A DNA stretch of 64,000 nt from Congzhengia sp045635085 (GTDB lineage Bacteria; Bacillota; Clostridia; UBA1381; UBA9506). Both the position numbers and the translations under genes were made by a program. The stretch lies in contig JAZRBM010000020.1 in the NCBI GenBank assembly GCA_045635085.1, positions 96,780 to 160,779 of the forward strand. Reading direction: 5' to 3'. Shown in pieces: positions 24,246 to 32,012 of this stretch; the first letter of the stretch is position 1; each line of letters opens with the position of its first letter. Under the pieces are notes generated by a model. It saw only the letters and a program-made list of their open reading frames with translations, searched no databases and was not told the DNA's origin.

Positions 24246-24654
24246 AAATTTATCTTTAAGAGAACAGCAAAAAGCAGAAGCTATCAAGAGAATGAGAATG
24301 CTTTCACTTCATCCGAATGTGATTAACGAATTTATAACCGATAACACATTACATAAGTCGGAAGATTACGGCGTTGTATATTGGTTAGACGATAAAGAAA
24401 AACAAATCGTCAAAGAATTTGAAAAAAAGCACAATGCTGTCGTTTATCATATCATTAAAAGTTATACCGAGTTTGGTATTCTTCTTAATATGTTTTATGT
24501 ATCACAGTATATTGAAGAATGGGAATATGACATAGGCAACATTCCCGAAAACAGACAACTTTGTTATGTTAAAAATTTAGATATTGAACATTTTAGCGAA
24601 TTCGGTTATATCTGTTTCAGAAAAAGCATAGGCGGTTTAATAAGAACTGCCTAA
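24238..24654 (+). CDS. Conserved element hypothetical protein, 138 aa
   Basis: I recall similar proteins next to integrases of Clostridia elements, but no function. Visible features are an N-terminal basic helix (LREQQKAEAIKRMRMLSLHPNVI), the YWLDDKEKQIVKEFEKKH segment, and the C-terminus FGYICFRKSIGGLIRTA. It has no membrane segment. ATG 24238 lies inside the end of the MobC-like gene, with AGGAG just upstream, so translation is coupled. It is the last element gene before attR. Confidence 0.7.
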   Translation: MSKNLSLREQQKAEAIKRMRMLSLHPNVINEFITDNTLHKSEDYGVVYWLDDKEKQIVKEFEKKHNAVVYHIIKSYTEFGILLNMFYVSQYIEEWEYDIGNIPENRQLCYVKNLDIEHFSEFGYICFRKSIGGLIRTA

Positions 24655-24660
24655 AAGAAA

Positions 24661-24686
24661 ATGCTTCACCAATCACGGTGAAGCAT
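24661..24686. terminator. Terminator at the right end of the element
   Basis: ATGCTTCACC (24661-24670) and GGTGAAGCAT (24677-24686) form a 10 bp stem. The T-run is better on the minus strand (TTTTCTTTT) than on the plus strand (TGTTCATTTT), so it may block transcription from both sides. Confidence 0.65.
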
Positions 24687-24713
24687 TGTTCATTTTATAT
24701 GCTATCTAAAAAA

Positions 24714-24734
24714 AGTGTTGTCAAAGTGTTGTCA
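24714..24734 (+). repeat. Two AGTGTTGTCA repeats near attR
   Basis: Copies of AGTGTTGTCA occur at 24714-24723 and 24725-24734, 59-80 bp inside the right att core. They match the three copies near attL and are probable integrase arm sites. Confidence 0.6.
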
Positions 24735-24792
24735 AAACACCTTGCCTATCTCGCAAAACCGCTTAAAATAAGGGTTTTTTGAGGGTACGGGA

Positions 24793-24804
24793 TTACTCCC
24801 ACTC
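24793..24804. repeat. Right attachment site (attR core)
   Basis: TTACTCCCACTC is the last twelve bases of the GMP synthase gene (GAG TGG GAG TAA on the minus strand). It repeats 9044-9055 with one mismatch at a synonymous position. Confidence 0.8.
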
Positions 24805-25773
24805 AATTGTGCCGATTGGTTTTGGTGTTAAGTCGAGCAGTACTCGATTAATTCCGTCAACTTCGTGTGTGATTCTGCCTGTTATATGGTGAAGAAGTGT
24901 GTAAGGGATTTCTTCTATTGTTGCTGTCATGGCGTCAATTGTGTTGACCGCACGAATGATAGCAGGCCAGCCCTCATAGCGCTTGTCATCTTTAACACCT
25001 ACGCTTTTCATATCAGGAACTGCTATAAAATACTGCCAAACCTTGCCCGAAAGACCGTTTTTGTCAAATTCTTCACGCAATATTGCATCAGCTTCGCGAA
25101 GGGCGTTTAGCCTGTCACGTGTGATAGCGCCTAAACATCTTACGCCAAGACCAGGACCAGGGAATGGTTGACGATAAACCATTTCATCAGGAAGACCTAA
25201 TGCTGAGCCAACAACTCTTACTTCGTCTTTATATAAAAGCTTTACAGGCTCAACAAGAGCAAGCTCCATATCTTCAGGAAGTCCGCCAACGTTATGGTGA
25301 GCTTTGACTCCATTGCTTTCTAAAATATCGGGGTAAATTGTACCTTGAGCTAAGAATTTAATATCAGTAAGCTTTGATGCTTCTTCATCAAATACCTTGA
25401 TGAATTCACCACCGATGATTTTTCTCTTCTTTTCGGGGTCAGATACGCCTTCTAAAAGGTCTAAGAATCTGTCTGTAGCGTCGACGTAAATCAGGTTTGC
25501 ATCTAATTGGTTTTTAAATATATCTATAACCTGTTCGCTTTCACCTTTTCTCATAAGACCATGGTTTACATGCACGCAAACCAACTGCTTGCCGATTGCT
25601 TTAATTAAAAGTGCCGCAACTACTGAAGAGTCAACACCGCCAGATAAAGCTAAAAGAACTTTCTTTTCGCCTACCTGGGCGCGAATTTCGGCTATTTGCT
25701 CATCTATAAAAGCATCAGCTAAAGCCTTTGTTGTGATACGCTCCATTGTTTCGGGACGTTTGATGATTTCCAT
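24793..25773 (-). CDS. guaAb: GMP synthase ATP-pyrophosphatase subunit (stand-alone)
   Basis: It adenylates XMP and aminates it to GMP. The PP-loop LLALSGGVDSSVVAALL is at about residues 39-55. The dimerization domain contains RQPFPGPGLGVRCLG, and the C-terminus is IGTIEWE. The 326 residues cover only the ATPPase and dimerization domains. The glutamine amidotransferase domain (about 190 residues) of ordinary bacterial GuaA is absent. ATG 25773 has GGAGGAC upstream, so the short form is real rather than truncated. Ammonia must come from a separate amidotransferase subunit or directly. The mobile element uses its last codons as att site. Confidence 0.92.
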   Translation of the reverse strand: MEIIKRPETMERITTKALADAFIDEQIAEIRAQVGEKKVLLALSGGVDSSVVAALLIKAIGKQLVCVHVNHGLMRKGESEQVIDIFKNQLDANLIYVDATDRFLDLLEGVSDPEKKRKIIGGEFIKVFDEEASKLTDIKFLAQGTIYPDILESNGVKAHHNVGGLPEDMELALVEPVKLLYKDEVRVVGSALGLPDEMVYRQPFPGPGLGVRCLGAITRDRLNALREADAILREEFDKNGLSGKVWQYFIAVPDMKSVGVKDDKRYEGWPAIIRAVNTIDAMTATIEEIPYTLLHHITGRITHEVDGINRVLLDLTPKPIGTIEWE

Positions 25774-25813
25774 AATTTTTTGTCCTCCGGTTTCATTAGT
25801 ATATAAGTCTTAA

Positions 25814-26740
25814 TTATTCAAAAAGTGGTGTAGAGAAGTAGCGTTCTGCTGTGTCAGGCAGGACTGTTACAACTGTTTTGCCTTTTCCTAATTTTTTTGC
25901 AAGCTTTATCGCAGCTGCTACGTTAGTGCCGGATGAAATGCCACACATGATGCCTTCCTTTGATGCAAGCTCTTTTGATGTATGTATAGCCTCTTCATCT
26001 GTTATAATACAAATATCGTCGTAAATATCGCAGTTTAAAATCTGGGGTATAATGCCATCGCCAATACCCATTTGTATGTGAGTACCGATTGAACCGCCGG
26101 AAAGAATGGCAGCATGCTTTGGTTCAACTGCCCAAATGGTCATATCCGGGTTTGCTTCCTTTAAAGCTTCGCCGATACCGGTAATTGTTCCGCCTGTTCC
26201 TATACCTGAACAAAAACCGTCAATCGGACAGTTTATATCTGATAAAATTTCTAAAGCTGTAATTTTCCTTTGAACTTCAGGGTTAGCAGGATTTTCAAAT
26301 TGCTGAGGAACAAAAACATTGGGATCATCAGCTTTCATTTTAAGCGCAAGATTTAAACATTCTTCAATACATGCACCGATATTTCCTGCATCGTGCACTA
26401 AAATTACCTCGGCACCGTAGTGATTTACCAATTTTCTTCTTTCTTCACTTACAGAGTCGGGCATTATGATTTTTGTTTTATATCCCTTTACTGCACCGAC
26501 CAGTGCAAGACCTATGCCCTGATTTCCGCTTGTTGGTTCAACAATAATTGAATCAGGAGTCAAAAGACCTTTTTTTTCGGCATCTTCTATCATGTTGTAT
26601 GCGGTTCTTGTCTTTATAGAACCTCCGATATTAAGGCCCTCAAATTTAACATAGATGTCCGCGCTGTCAAATTCTGTGAGTCTATTTAATTTTATTAATG
26701 GAGTATTTCCCATTGCTTCTAAAATATTACTGCATAACAT
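25814..26740 (-). CDS. cysK: Cysteine synthase (O-acetylserine sulfhydrylase)
   Basis: It makes cysteine from O-acetylserine and sulfide with PLP. The PLP lysine lies in GGSIKTRTA. The substrate loop is EPTSGNQGIGLA and the phosphate-binding turn is GIGTGGTITG. The C-terminus has the serine motif CGISSGTNVAAA. The 308 residues are a normal length. ATG 26740 follows AGGAG. The gene lies 40 bp upstream of guaAb on the same strand, probably in one transcript from the promoter at 26772-26800. CysM or cystathionine-type activity is less likely, but cannot be excluded from sequence. Confidence 0.93.
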   Translation of the reverse strand: MLCSNILEAMGNTPLIKLNRLTEFDSADIYVKFEGLNIGGSIKTRTAYNMIEDAEKKGLLTPDSIIVEPTSGNQGIGLALVGAVKGYKTKIIMPDSVSEERRKLVNHYGAEVILVHDAGNIGACIEECLNLALKMKADDPNVFVPQQFENPANPEVQRKITALEILSDINCPIDGFCSGIGTGGTITGIGEALKEANPDMTIWAVEPKHAAILSGGSIGTHIQMGIGDGIIPQILNCDIYDDICIITDEEAIHTSKELASKEGIMCGISSGTNVAAAIKLAKKLGKGKTVVTVLPDTAERYFSTPLFE

Positions 26741-26771
26741 ATAAAAACTCCTAAATATTTTAATACAAAAT

Positions 26772-26800
26772 ATTATATTCCAAAATTGTTATAAAATCAA
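26772..26800 (-). promoter_or_regulatory. Promoter of cysK-guaAb
   Basis: On the minus strand TTGATT (26800-26795) is followed by a 17 bp spacer and TATAAT (26777-26772). Its promoter diverges from the PTS operon, for which no clear promoter is seen in 26801-26925. Confidence 0.75.
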
Positions 26801-26925
26801 TAAAAAATTAGATATTTATTCATTTTTTTTACAAAAAAAGTTGTGTGCAATTTTTTTTTGTAACGAATAAAAGATAAAGAAAAAAGCATAATATTTGTGA
26901 GAATAAGAAAAGGGAGGAAAACAAC

Positions 26926-27183
26926 GTGCAAAAATTCAGCTATATTATAAAGGATGAAATAGGTATTCATGCACGACCTGCCGGAAATATTGTAAAGCTT
27001 ATAAAAGATGCAAAAAGTCAGGTGAAAATTGAATGTAATGGAAAAAGTGCCGATGCAAAAAAAATTTTTTCACTTCTTTTACTTGCTGCAAAAAAAGACG
27101 ATGAAATAAAAATAGAAATTGAAGGTGAAGATGAGGCAGAAGTGAAAGAAATGCTCTATAAGTACTTAAATGAAAATTTATAG
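26926..27183 (+). CDS. ptsH: Phosphocarrier protein HPr lacking Ser46
   Basis: HPr passes phosphate from EI to sugar-specific IIA proteins. The 85 residues carry the active-site His15 in GIHARPAG. The regulatory site is changed: position 46, which is Ser in Firmicutes HPr (KSIMG), is Lys here (DAKKIFSLL), with no gap between the two sites. The protein should work in transport, but should not be phosphorylated by HPr kinase for CcpA-type control. GTG 26926 follows GGGAGG. It is the first gene of HPr-EI-IIA-IICB. Confidence 0.92.
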   Translation: MQKFSYIIKDEIGIHARPAGNIVKLIKDAKSQVKIECNGKSADAKKIFSLLLLAAKKDDEIKIEIEGEDEAEVKEMLYKYLNENL

Positions 27184-27201
27184 ACCATTCGGAGGATAAA
27201 T

Positions 27202-28821
27202 ATGGAGATTTTGCAAGGTACGAGCGCATCTGGTGGAATAGCTTTCGGGCAGATAAAGATAATAGGAAAAAAGAAAGAAACAGTAAATAAGTATGCAGTA
27301 AAAAGCATTCCTATAGAAATAGAAAGATTTAATAATGCGGTTGAAAGAACCAAAGAAAATATTGGAAATTCATACGAAAAGGCGATAGAGAGTGCCACAG
27401 AAAAAGAAGCAGAAATTTTTCAAATTCATATTATGATGTTAGAAGATGGCAGTTTAACAGATGTGTGTGAAAGCATAATCTATGAACAGGGCGTTAATGC
27501 AGAATATGCGATAGAAGAGGCTGCTAAAATTTTATCTTCGACATTACTGGATACAAATGACGAGTATATGATGGCAAGAACTAGTGATATAGAAGATATA
27601 AAAAGAAGCATTTTATCAAATCTTCTGGGAAAAGAAGAAAAAATAATTTTAAATGAAAACAGCATAGTTTTTGCCTCTGACTTAACCCCCAGTGAGACCA
27701 TTAATCTTGATAAGAAAAAAATTGTTGCATTTGTGACAGAAAAAGGCGCTAAAAACTCTCATGCGGCAATTCTTGCACGCTCTATGAAAATTCCATCTAT
27801 CGTAAATGTTTCAGGATGTATAAATGAAAAGTTTGACGGACTTTCTTGCATCGCTGATGCAGAAAGTGGCAGAGTTATTGTTGAACCTGATGAGTCTTAC
27901 AAAAAAAGTTTTCTAAAAAGCAAAGAAAAGCTTGAAAAAAGGGAAGAAAAACTACTTGAACTAAAAGGAAGAAAAAGTATCACAAAAAGCGGGAAAAAAA
28001 TAAATCTGTATGCAAATATCGGCAGTCTGGATGATGTAGATAAGGTAATAGAAAATGATGCAGAGGGCATAGGACTCTTCAGAAGTGAATTTTTGTATAT
28101 TGGAAAGAAAGAATTACCAAGCGAAGAAATGCAGTTTAATGTGTATAAGAGTGTTCTTACAAAAATGCAGGACAAGGATGTAATCATCAGAACGCTTGAT
28201 ATTGGTGCTGACAAAAAGGCAGAGTGCCTGAATTTAGGCGACGAGGAAAATCCTGCGCTGGGATACCGCGCGATCAGAATATGTCTTAATGACACCGAGC
28301 TTTTTAAGACACAATTAAGGGCACTTTTGAGGGCTTCAATATATGGAAAACTTTCAATAATGTTCCCCATGATAACGTCGAAGGAAGAAGTTATTAGTGC
28401 GATAGATATTGTAAATGATGTAAAGCGCCAATTAAAAAATGAAGATGTGCCTTATGATGAAAATATGAAGATTGGCGTTATGATTGAGACGCCTGCAGCA
28501 GCTATTATATCTTCAGAACTTGCGCCGCTTGTTGATTTTTTCAGCATTGGGACAAATGATTTAACGCAGTATACTTTAGCTTGTGACAGGGAAAATGAAA
28601 AGGTTATAAAAACATATAATCCTCATCACGAGGCAGTGCTTAAGCTGATAAGAATGACGTGCGATAATGCTCATGCGTCAGGTATATGGGTAGGTGTTTG
28701 CGGAGAGCTTGCATCAGATGCTGATATAACGTCTATTCTAATAGATTTGGGTGTTGACGAATTATCGGTGTCACCGCCTTATGTTTTGCAAATAAGAGAA
28801 GCTATATTAGGTAGCAACTAG
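27202..28821 (+). CDS. ptsI: PTS enzyme I (PEP-protein phosphotransferase)
   Basis: It takes phosphate from PEP and passes it to HPr in the cytoplasm. The phospho-histidine domain has His187 in GAKNSHAAILARS. The PEP-binding barrel contains GLFRSEFLY, RTLDIGADKK, ALGYRAIR, MIETPAA and FFSIGTNDLTQYTLACDR. The C-terminus carries the conserved Cys in GVCGELASD. The length is 539 aa. ATG 27202 follows GGAGG, 18 bp after HPr. It sits in one operon with its IIA and IICB partners. Confidence 0.96.
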   Translation: MEILQGTSASGGIAFGQIKIIGKKKETVNKYAVKSIPIEIERFNNAVERTKENIGNSYEKAIESATEKEAEIFQIHIMMLEDGSLTDVCESIIYEQGVNAEYAIEEAAKILSSTLLDTNDEYMMARTSDIEDIKRSILSNLLGKEEKIILNENSIVFASDLTPSETINLDKKKIVAFVTEKGAKNSHAAILARSMKIPSIVNVSGCINEKFDGLSCIADAESGRVIVEPDESYKKSFLKSKEKLEKREEKLLELKGRKSITKSGKKINLYANIGSLDDVDKVIENDAEGIGLFRSEFLYIGKKELPSEEMQFNVYKSVLTKMQDKDVIIRTLDIGADKKAECLNLGDEENPALGYRAIRICLNDTELFKTQLRALLRASIYGKLSIMFPMITSKEEVISAIDIVNDVKRQLKNEDVPYDENMKIGVMIETPAAAIISSELAPLVDFFSIGTNDLTQYTLACDRENEKVIKTYNPHHEAVLKLIRMTCDNAHASGIWVGVCGELASDADITSILIDLGVDELSVSPPYVLQIREAILGSN

Positions 28822-28830
28822 GAGGAAAAA

Positions 28831-29313
28831 ATGTTTGATTTTAAAAAAAAGCAAAAAGAAATGGCTGTATATTCACCTGCAGATGGGGTTTTGATAAAAC
28901 TTTCTGATGTTCCTGATGAAGCATTTGCACAAGGTATATTAGGCGAAGGTGCTGCTGTGATACCCAGTAGCGGAAATATTTATAGTCCTGTAGATGGAGA
29001 AATTATAGATATAACAGATACAAAACATGCATTTTGCATAACGGCAGATGATGGGACAGAGCTTTTGCTTCATATTGGTATAGACACTGTCAAATTAAAA
29101 GGCGAAGGTTTTGATGTAAAAATTGTATCAGGCAAAAAGGTAAAGGCAGGGGAAAAGATCGCTGAGGTTAATCTTAATGTTTTAGAAAAAAACTCAATTC
29201 CAAGACATACCCCTGTTGTTTTAACAGAGTCAAACAATTACAGGATAACGCATTTTAATGAGGGAAAAGTTGTTGGCGGCAAGGATGTTTTGTTTTTATA
29301 TAAAAAAATTTAA
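28831..29313 (+). CDS. PTS glucose-type IIA component
   Basis: This is a cytoplasmic phospho-carrier of the glucose superfamily (Crr-like), taking phosphate from HPr and giving it to the IIB domain. The 160 residues contain SPADGVLIKLSDVPDEAFAQG, SPVDGEI, and the active-site His81 in LLLHIGIDTVKLKGEGF. It lies between ptsI and the IICB gene with AGGAGG upstream. The match in family with the glucose-type IICB next to it suggests that the two work together. Confidence 0.94.
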   Translation: MFDFKKKQKEMAVYSPADGVLIKLSDVPDEAFAQGILGEGAAVIPSSGNIYSPVDGEIIDITDTKHAFCITADDGTELLLHIGIDTVKLKGEGFDVKIVSGKKVKAGEKIAEVNLNVLEKNSIPRHTPVVLTESNNYRITHFNEGKVVGGKDVLFLYKKI

Positions 29314-29329
29314 GTAAGGGGATGAAAAA

Positions 29330-30922
29330 ATGTCTAAAAAAGATAATGGTTTTTTTTCTGTACTCCAAAGAGTAGGTAGGTCATTTATGTTTCCTATTGC
29401 TCTTTTACCTGTGGCAGGATTGCTTTTAGGTATTGGTTCATCATTTTCAAATTCTGCAACTATTGAGACATACAACTTAGGATGGCTATTAGGAAAGGGC
29501 ACCGTTTTAAATTTAGTTCTTTCTACAATGTCAGCAACAGGAAATGTAATATTTGCTAACCTGCCGCTCATTTTTGCTATGGGTGTAGCACTCGGTATGG
29601 CAAAACAAGAAAAAGAAATTGCTACATTATCCGCTGCGGTTGCTTTTTTGGTAATGCACACTACAATTTCTACACTTTTAAGCACAACGGGTAAAATCAA
29701 TATGTTAGAAGAAGGTGCAGTGGGAAATGTCCTCGGCATAGAATCATTAGAAATGGGTGTGTTTGGCGGTATAATTGTAGGCCTAGGTGTTGCATGGCTG
29801 CACAATAGATTTTATAAAATTGAGCTTCCGACTGCACTTTCGTTTTTTGGCGGTACAAGATTTATTCCTATTATTTCTACGCTTTTCTACATTTTAGTAG
29901 GCGTAATTATGTATTTTGTATGGCCTCTTGTTCAGACGGGTATCCACGCCTTAGGTGCATTAGTAACGAAGAGCGGATATGCAGGAACATGGATTTACGG
30001 AATTATAGAACGAGCATTAATCCCGTTTGGACTTCATCACGTATTTTATCTGCCGTTTTGGCAAACGGGATTGGGCGGTACGATGATAATAGACGGAGTT
30101 AAAGTTGCGGGTGCACAAAATATATTCTTTGCACAACTTGCATCTCCAATAACAACACGTTTTAGTGTTGATGCCTGTAGGTTCATGAGCGGTAAATTCC
30201 CGTTTATGATGTTTGGTCTTCCGGGAGCTGCTCTTGCTATGTATCAATGCGCTAAATCCGACAAACGAAAGGTAGCGGGCGGACTTTTGTTCAGTGCAGC
30301 TCTGACATCATTTTTAACAGGTATTACAGAACCTTTGGAATTTACGTTTTTATTTGTAGCACCTGCGCTTTATGTGGTTCATTGTATTTTGGCAGGTCTT
30401 TCCTTTATGCTTATGCACATACTTGGGGTTGCTGTAGGAATGACCTTTTCAGGCGGACTGATTGACCTTATTTTATTTGGTGTATTACCTGGAAATGCAA
30501 AGACAAATTGGATTTATATAATATTGGTCGGTGTAGTTTATTTTGTTATTTATTATTTGTTATTTAGCTTTTTAATTAAGAGATTTAATTTCAAAACACC
30601 GGGACGAGAGGATATAGGCATCGAAACCAAACTTTATACCAAAAAGGATTATCAGGAATCGAAAAGCAAAAATAGTGAAAGCCGGGCAGAAAAGATCGTA
30701 GAAGGTCTTGGCGGAGGCTCAAATATTTCCGATTTGGATTGTTGTGCTACCAGACTTCGTGTAACGGTAAATGATTTGACAAAGGTTTCAGAAGAAATGA
30801 TAAATTCCACCGGCGCATCAGGTATTATTAAAAAAGGCAACGGTGTTCAAATAATTTACGGTCCAAAGGTTACAGTGATAAAATCTGAAGTGGAAGAATA
30901 TCTAAAGAGACTGCAAAAATAA
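29330..30922 (+). CDS. PTS IICB permease of the glucose/N-acetylglucosamine family
   Basis: It imports and phosphorylates a hexose. The EIIC domain fills about residues 1-400 with some ten membrane segments, including the substrate signature FGLHHVFYLPFWQTG and GITEPLEF. A linker and the EIIB domain follow, with active-site Cys472 in DLDCCATRLRV. The 530 residues in C-B order resemble PtsG and NagE. The substrate (glucose, GlcNAc or another) cannot be fixed from sequence. It is the last gene of the PTS operon, 16 bp after the IIA gene. Confidence 0.92.
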   Translation: MSKKDNGFFSVLQRVGRSFMFPIALLPVAGLLLGIGSSFSNSATIETYNLGWLLGKGTVLNLVLSTMSATGNVIFANLPLIFAMGVALGMAKQEKEIATLSAAVAFLVMHTTISTLLSTTGKINMLEEGAVGNVLGIESLEMGVFGGIIVGLGVAWLHNRFYKIELPTALSFFGGTRFIPIISTLFYILVGVIMYFVWPLVQTGIHALGALVTKSGYAGTWIYGIIERALIPFGLHHVFYLPFWQTGLGGTMIIDGVKVAGAQNIFFAQLASPITTRFSVDACRFMSGKFPFMMFGLPGAALAMYQCAKSDKRKVAGGLLFSAALTSFLTGITEPLEFTFLFVAPALYVVHCILAGLSFMLMHILGVAVGMTFSGGLIDLILFGVLPGNAKTNWIYIILVGVVYFVIYYLLFSFLIKRFNFKTPGREDIGIETKLYTKKDYQESKSKNSESRAEKIVEGLGGGSNISDLDCCATRLRVTVNDLTKVSEEMINSTGASGIIKKGNGVQIIYGPKVTVIKSEVEEYLKRLQK

Positions 30923-30934
30923 AACTCGCCTACC

Positions 30935-30963
30935 TTGACAATGATTTATAAAAAAGGTATAAT
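30935..30963 (+). promoter_or_regulatory. Promoter of fba
   Basis: TTGACA (30935-30940) is followed by a 17 bp spacer and TATAAT (30958-30963). The -10 lies in the small palindrome GGTATAATATACC. Confidence 0.88.
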
Positions 30964-30994
30964 ATACCTAGAAAAAATCTTGGAGGTATTATAA

Positions 30995-31858
30995 ATGTTA
31001 GTTTCAGCTCAAGACATGTTAAAAAAAGCAAAGGCAGGAAAATACGCTGTAGGTCAGTTCAATATAAATAACCTAGAGTGGGCAAAAGCAATACTTTTAA
31101 CAGCTGAGGAATGTAAATCACCTGTAATTTTAGGCGTATCTGAGGGTGCAGGTAAGTATATGTGTGGCTACACAACAGTAGTTGGCATGGTAAAAGGTAT
31201 GATAGAAAACTTAGGCATCACAGTGCCTGTTGCTATTCATTTAGACCATGGTTCATATGAACATGCAAAGAAAGTTATTGAGGCAGGTTTTTCTTCTGTA
31301 ATGTTTGATGGTTCTCATTATGCAATTGACGAAAACATCGAAAAAACAAAAGAAATCATCGAACTTGCACATTCAAAAGGAATTTCTGTTGAAGCAGAAG
31401 TTGGTTCAATCGGCGGCGAAGAAGATGGTGTAATTGGTGGCGGCGAAGTTGCAGACGTAAACGAGTGTGTTATGATTGCAAACTTAGGTGTTGATATGTT
31501 AGCGGCAGGTATTGGTAACATTCACGGAAAATACCCTGAAAACTGGGCTGGTCTTCGCTTTGATGTATTAGAAGAAATAAGCAAAGCAACAGGCGATATG
31601 CCATTGGTTTTACACGGCGGTACAGGTATTCCTGAAGATATGATTAAAAAGGCTGTCTCGCTCGGAGTTTCAAAAATAAACGTAAATACAGAGTGCCAGT
31701 TAACCTTTGCTAAAGCGACGAGAGAATATATCGAAGCAGGTAAGGATTTAGAAGGAAAGGGTTTTGACCCAAGAAAAATGCTTGCTCCTGGTGTTGAGGC
31801 AATCAAAGCAACAGTGAAGGAAAAAATGGAACTTTTCGGTTCAGTAAATAAAGCATAA
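30995..31858 (+). CDS. fba: Class II fructose-bisphosphate aldolase
   Basis: It cleaves fructose-1,6-bisphosphate to two triose phosphates in glycolysis, with a bound Zn2+. The family features are AIHLDHGSYEHAKKVIEAGFSSVMFDGSH with the metal-site histidines, EAEVGSIGGEEDG, NIHGKY, and LVLHGGTGIPEDMI. The 287 residues are typical for the Firmicutes form. ATG 30995 follows GGAGG. It is monocistronic with its own promoter and terminator, directly after the PTS operon. A tagatose-bisphosphate specificity is possible but less likely. Confidence 0.95.
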   Translation: MLVSAQDMLKKAKAGKYAVGQFNINNLEWAKAILLTAEECKSPVILGVSEGAGKYMCGYTTVVGMVKGMIENLGITVPVAIHLDHGSYEHAKKVIEAGFSSVMFDGSHYAIDENIEKTKEIIELAHSKGISVEAEVGSIGGEEDGVIGGGEVADVNECVMIANLGVDMLAAGIGNIHGKYPENWAGLRFDVLEEISKATGDMPLVLHGGTGIPEDMIKKAVSLGVSKINVNTECQLTFAKATREYIEAGKDLEGKGFDPRKMLAPGVEAIKATVKEKMELFGSVNKA

Positions 31859-31875
31859 TAACACTAATTATTATA

Positions 31876-31909
31876 AAGAGTACACAATAAGATTGTGTGC
31901 TCTTTTTTT
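31876..31909 (+). terminator. Terminator of fba
   Basis: GAGTACACAAT (31878-31888) pairs with ATTGTGTGCTC (31892-31902), one G-T pair, and T7 follows. Confidence 0.88.
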
Positions 31910-31942
31910 GTTTTGCTATATATGATATTTTGTCGAAAGTGC

Positions 31943-31971
31943 TTGTTTTTGCATAAAAATTGTGGTATAAT
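31943..31971 (+). promoter_or_regulatory. Promoter of the MBOAT operon
   Basis: TTGTTT (31943-31948) is followed by a 17 bp spacer and TATAAT (31966-31971), 40 bp before the start codon. Confidence 0.7.
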
Positions 31972-32012
31972 CTATTAGCTATAATAAAATTTTGGTAACT
32001 AGGTGTTTATAA

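Larger units (their letters stand above)
9044..24804. mobile_element. Integrative element inserted at the 3' end of the GMP synthase gene
   Basis: A 15.8 kb block lies between two near-identical 12 bp sequences, TTATTCCCACTC at 9044-9055 and TTACTCCCACTC at 24793-24804. The right copy encodes the last codons of the GMP synthase gene (Glu-Trp-Glu-stop on the minus strand). The block carries a tyrosine integrase, an excisionase-like gene and a MobC-like gene near its right end, plus restriction-modification and anti-restriction cargo. No full relaxase, type IV secretion or coupling protein is visible. I therefore infer a mobilizable or purely integrative element, not a self-conjugative one. Insertion at guaA 3' ends is a known habit of Firmicutes genomic islands. 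Confidence 0.88.

Noticed and set aside
9044..24804. Self-transmissible conjugative element (Tn916-like)
   Set aside because: No FtsK-type coupling protein, VirB4/VirB6-like or full relaxase gene is present among the frames, so at most mobilizable.
24793..25773. GMP synthase truncated by the mobile element
   Set aside because: The element is at the 3' end and the protein's C-terminus is complete. The missing domain is N-terminal, and a good ribosome site precedes the start.
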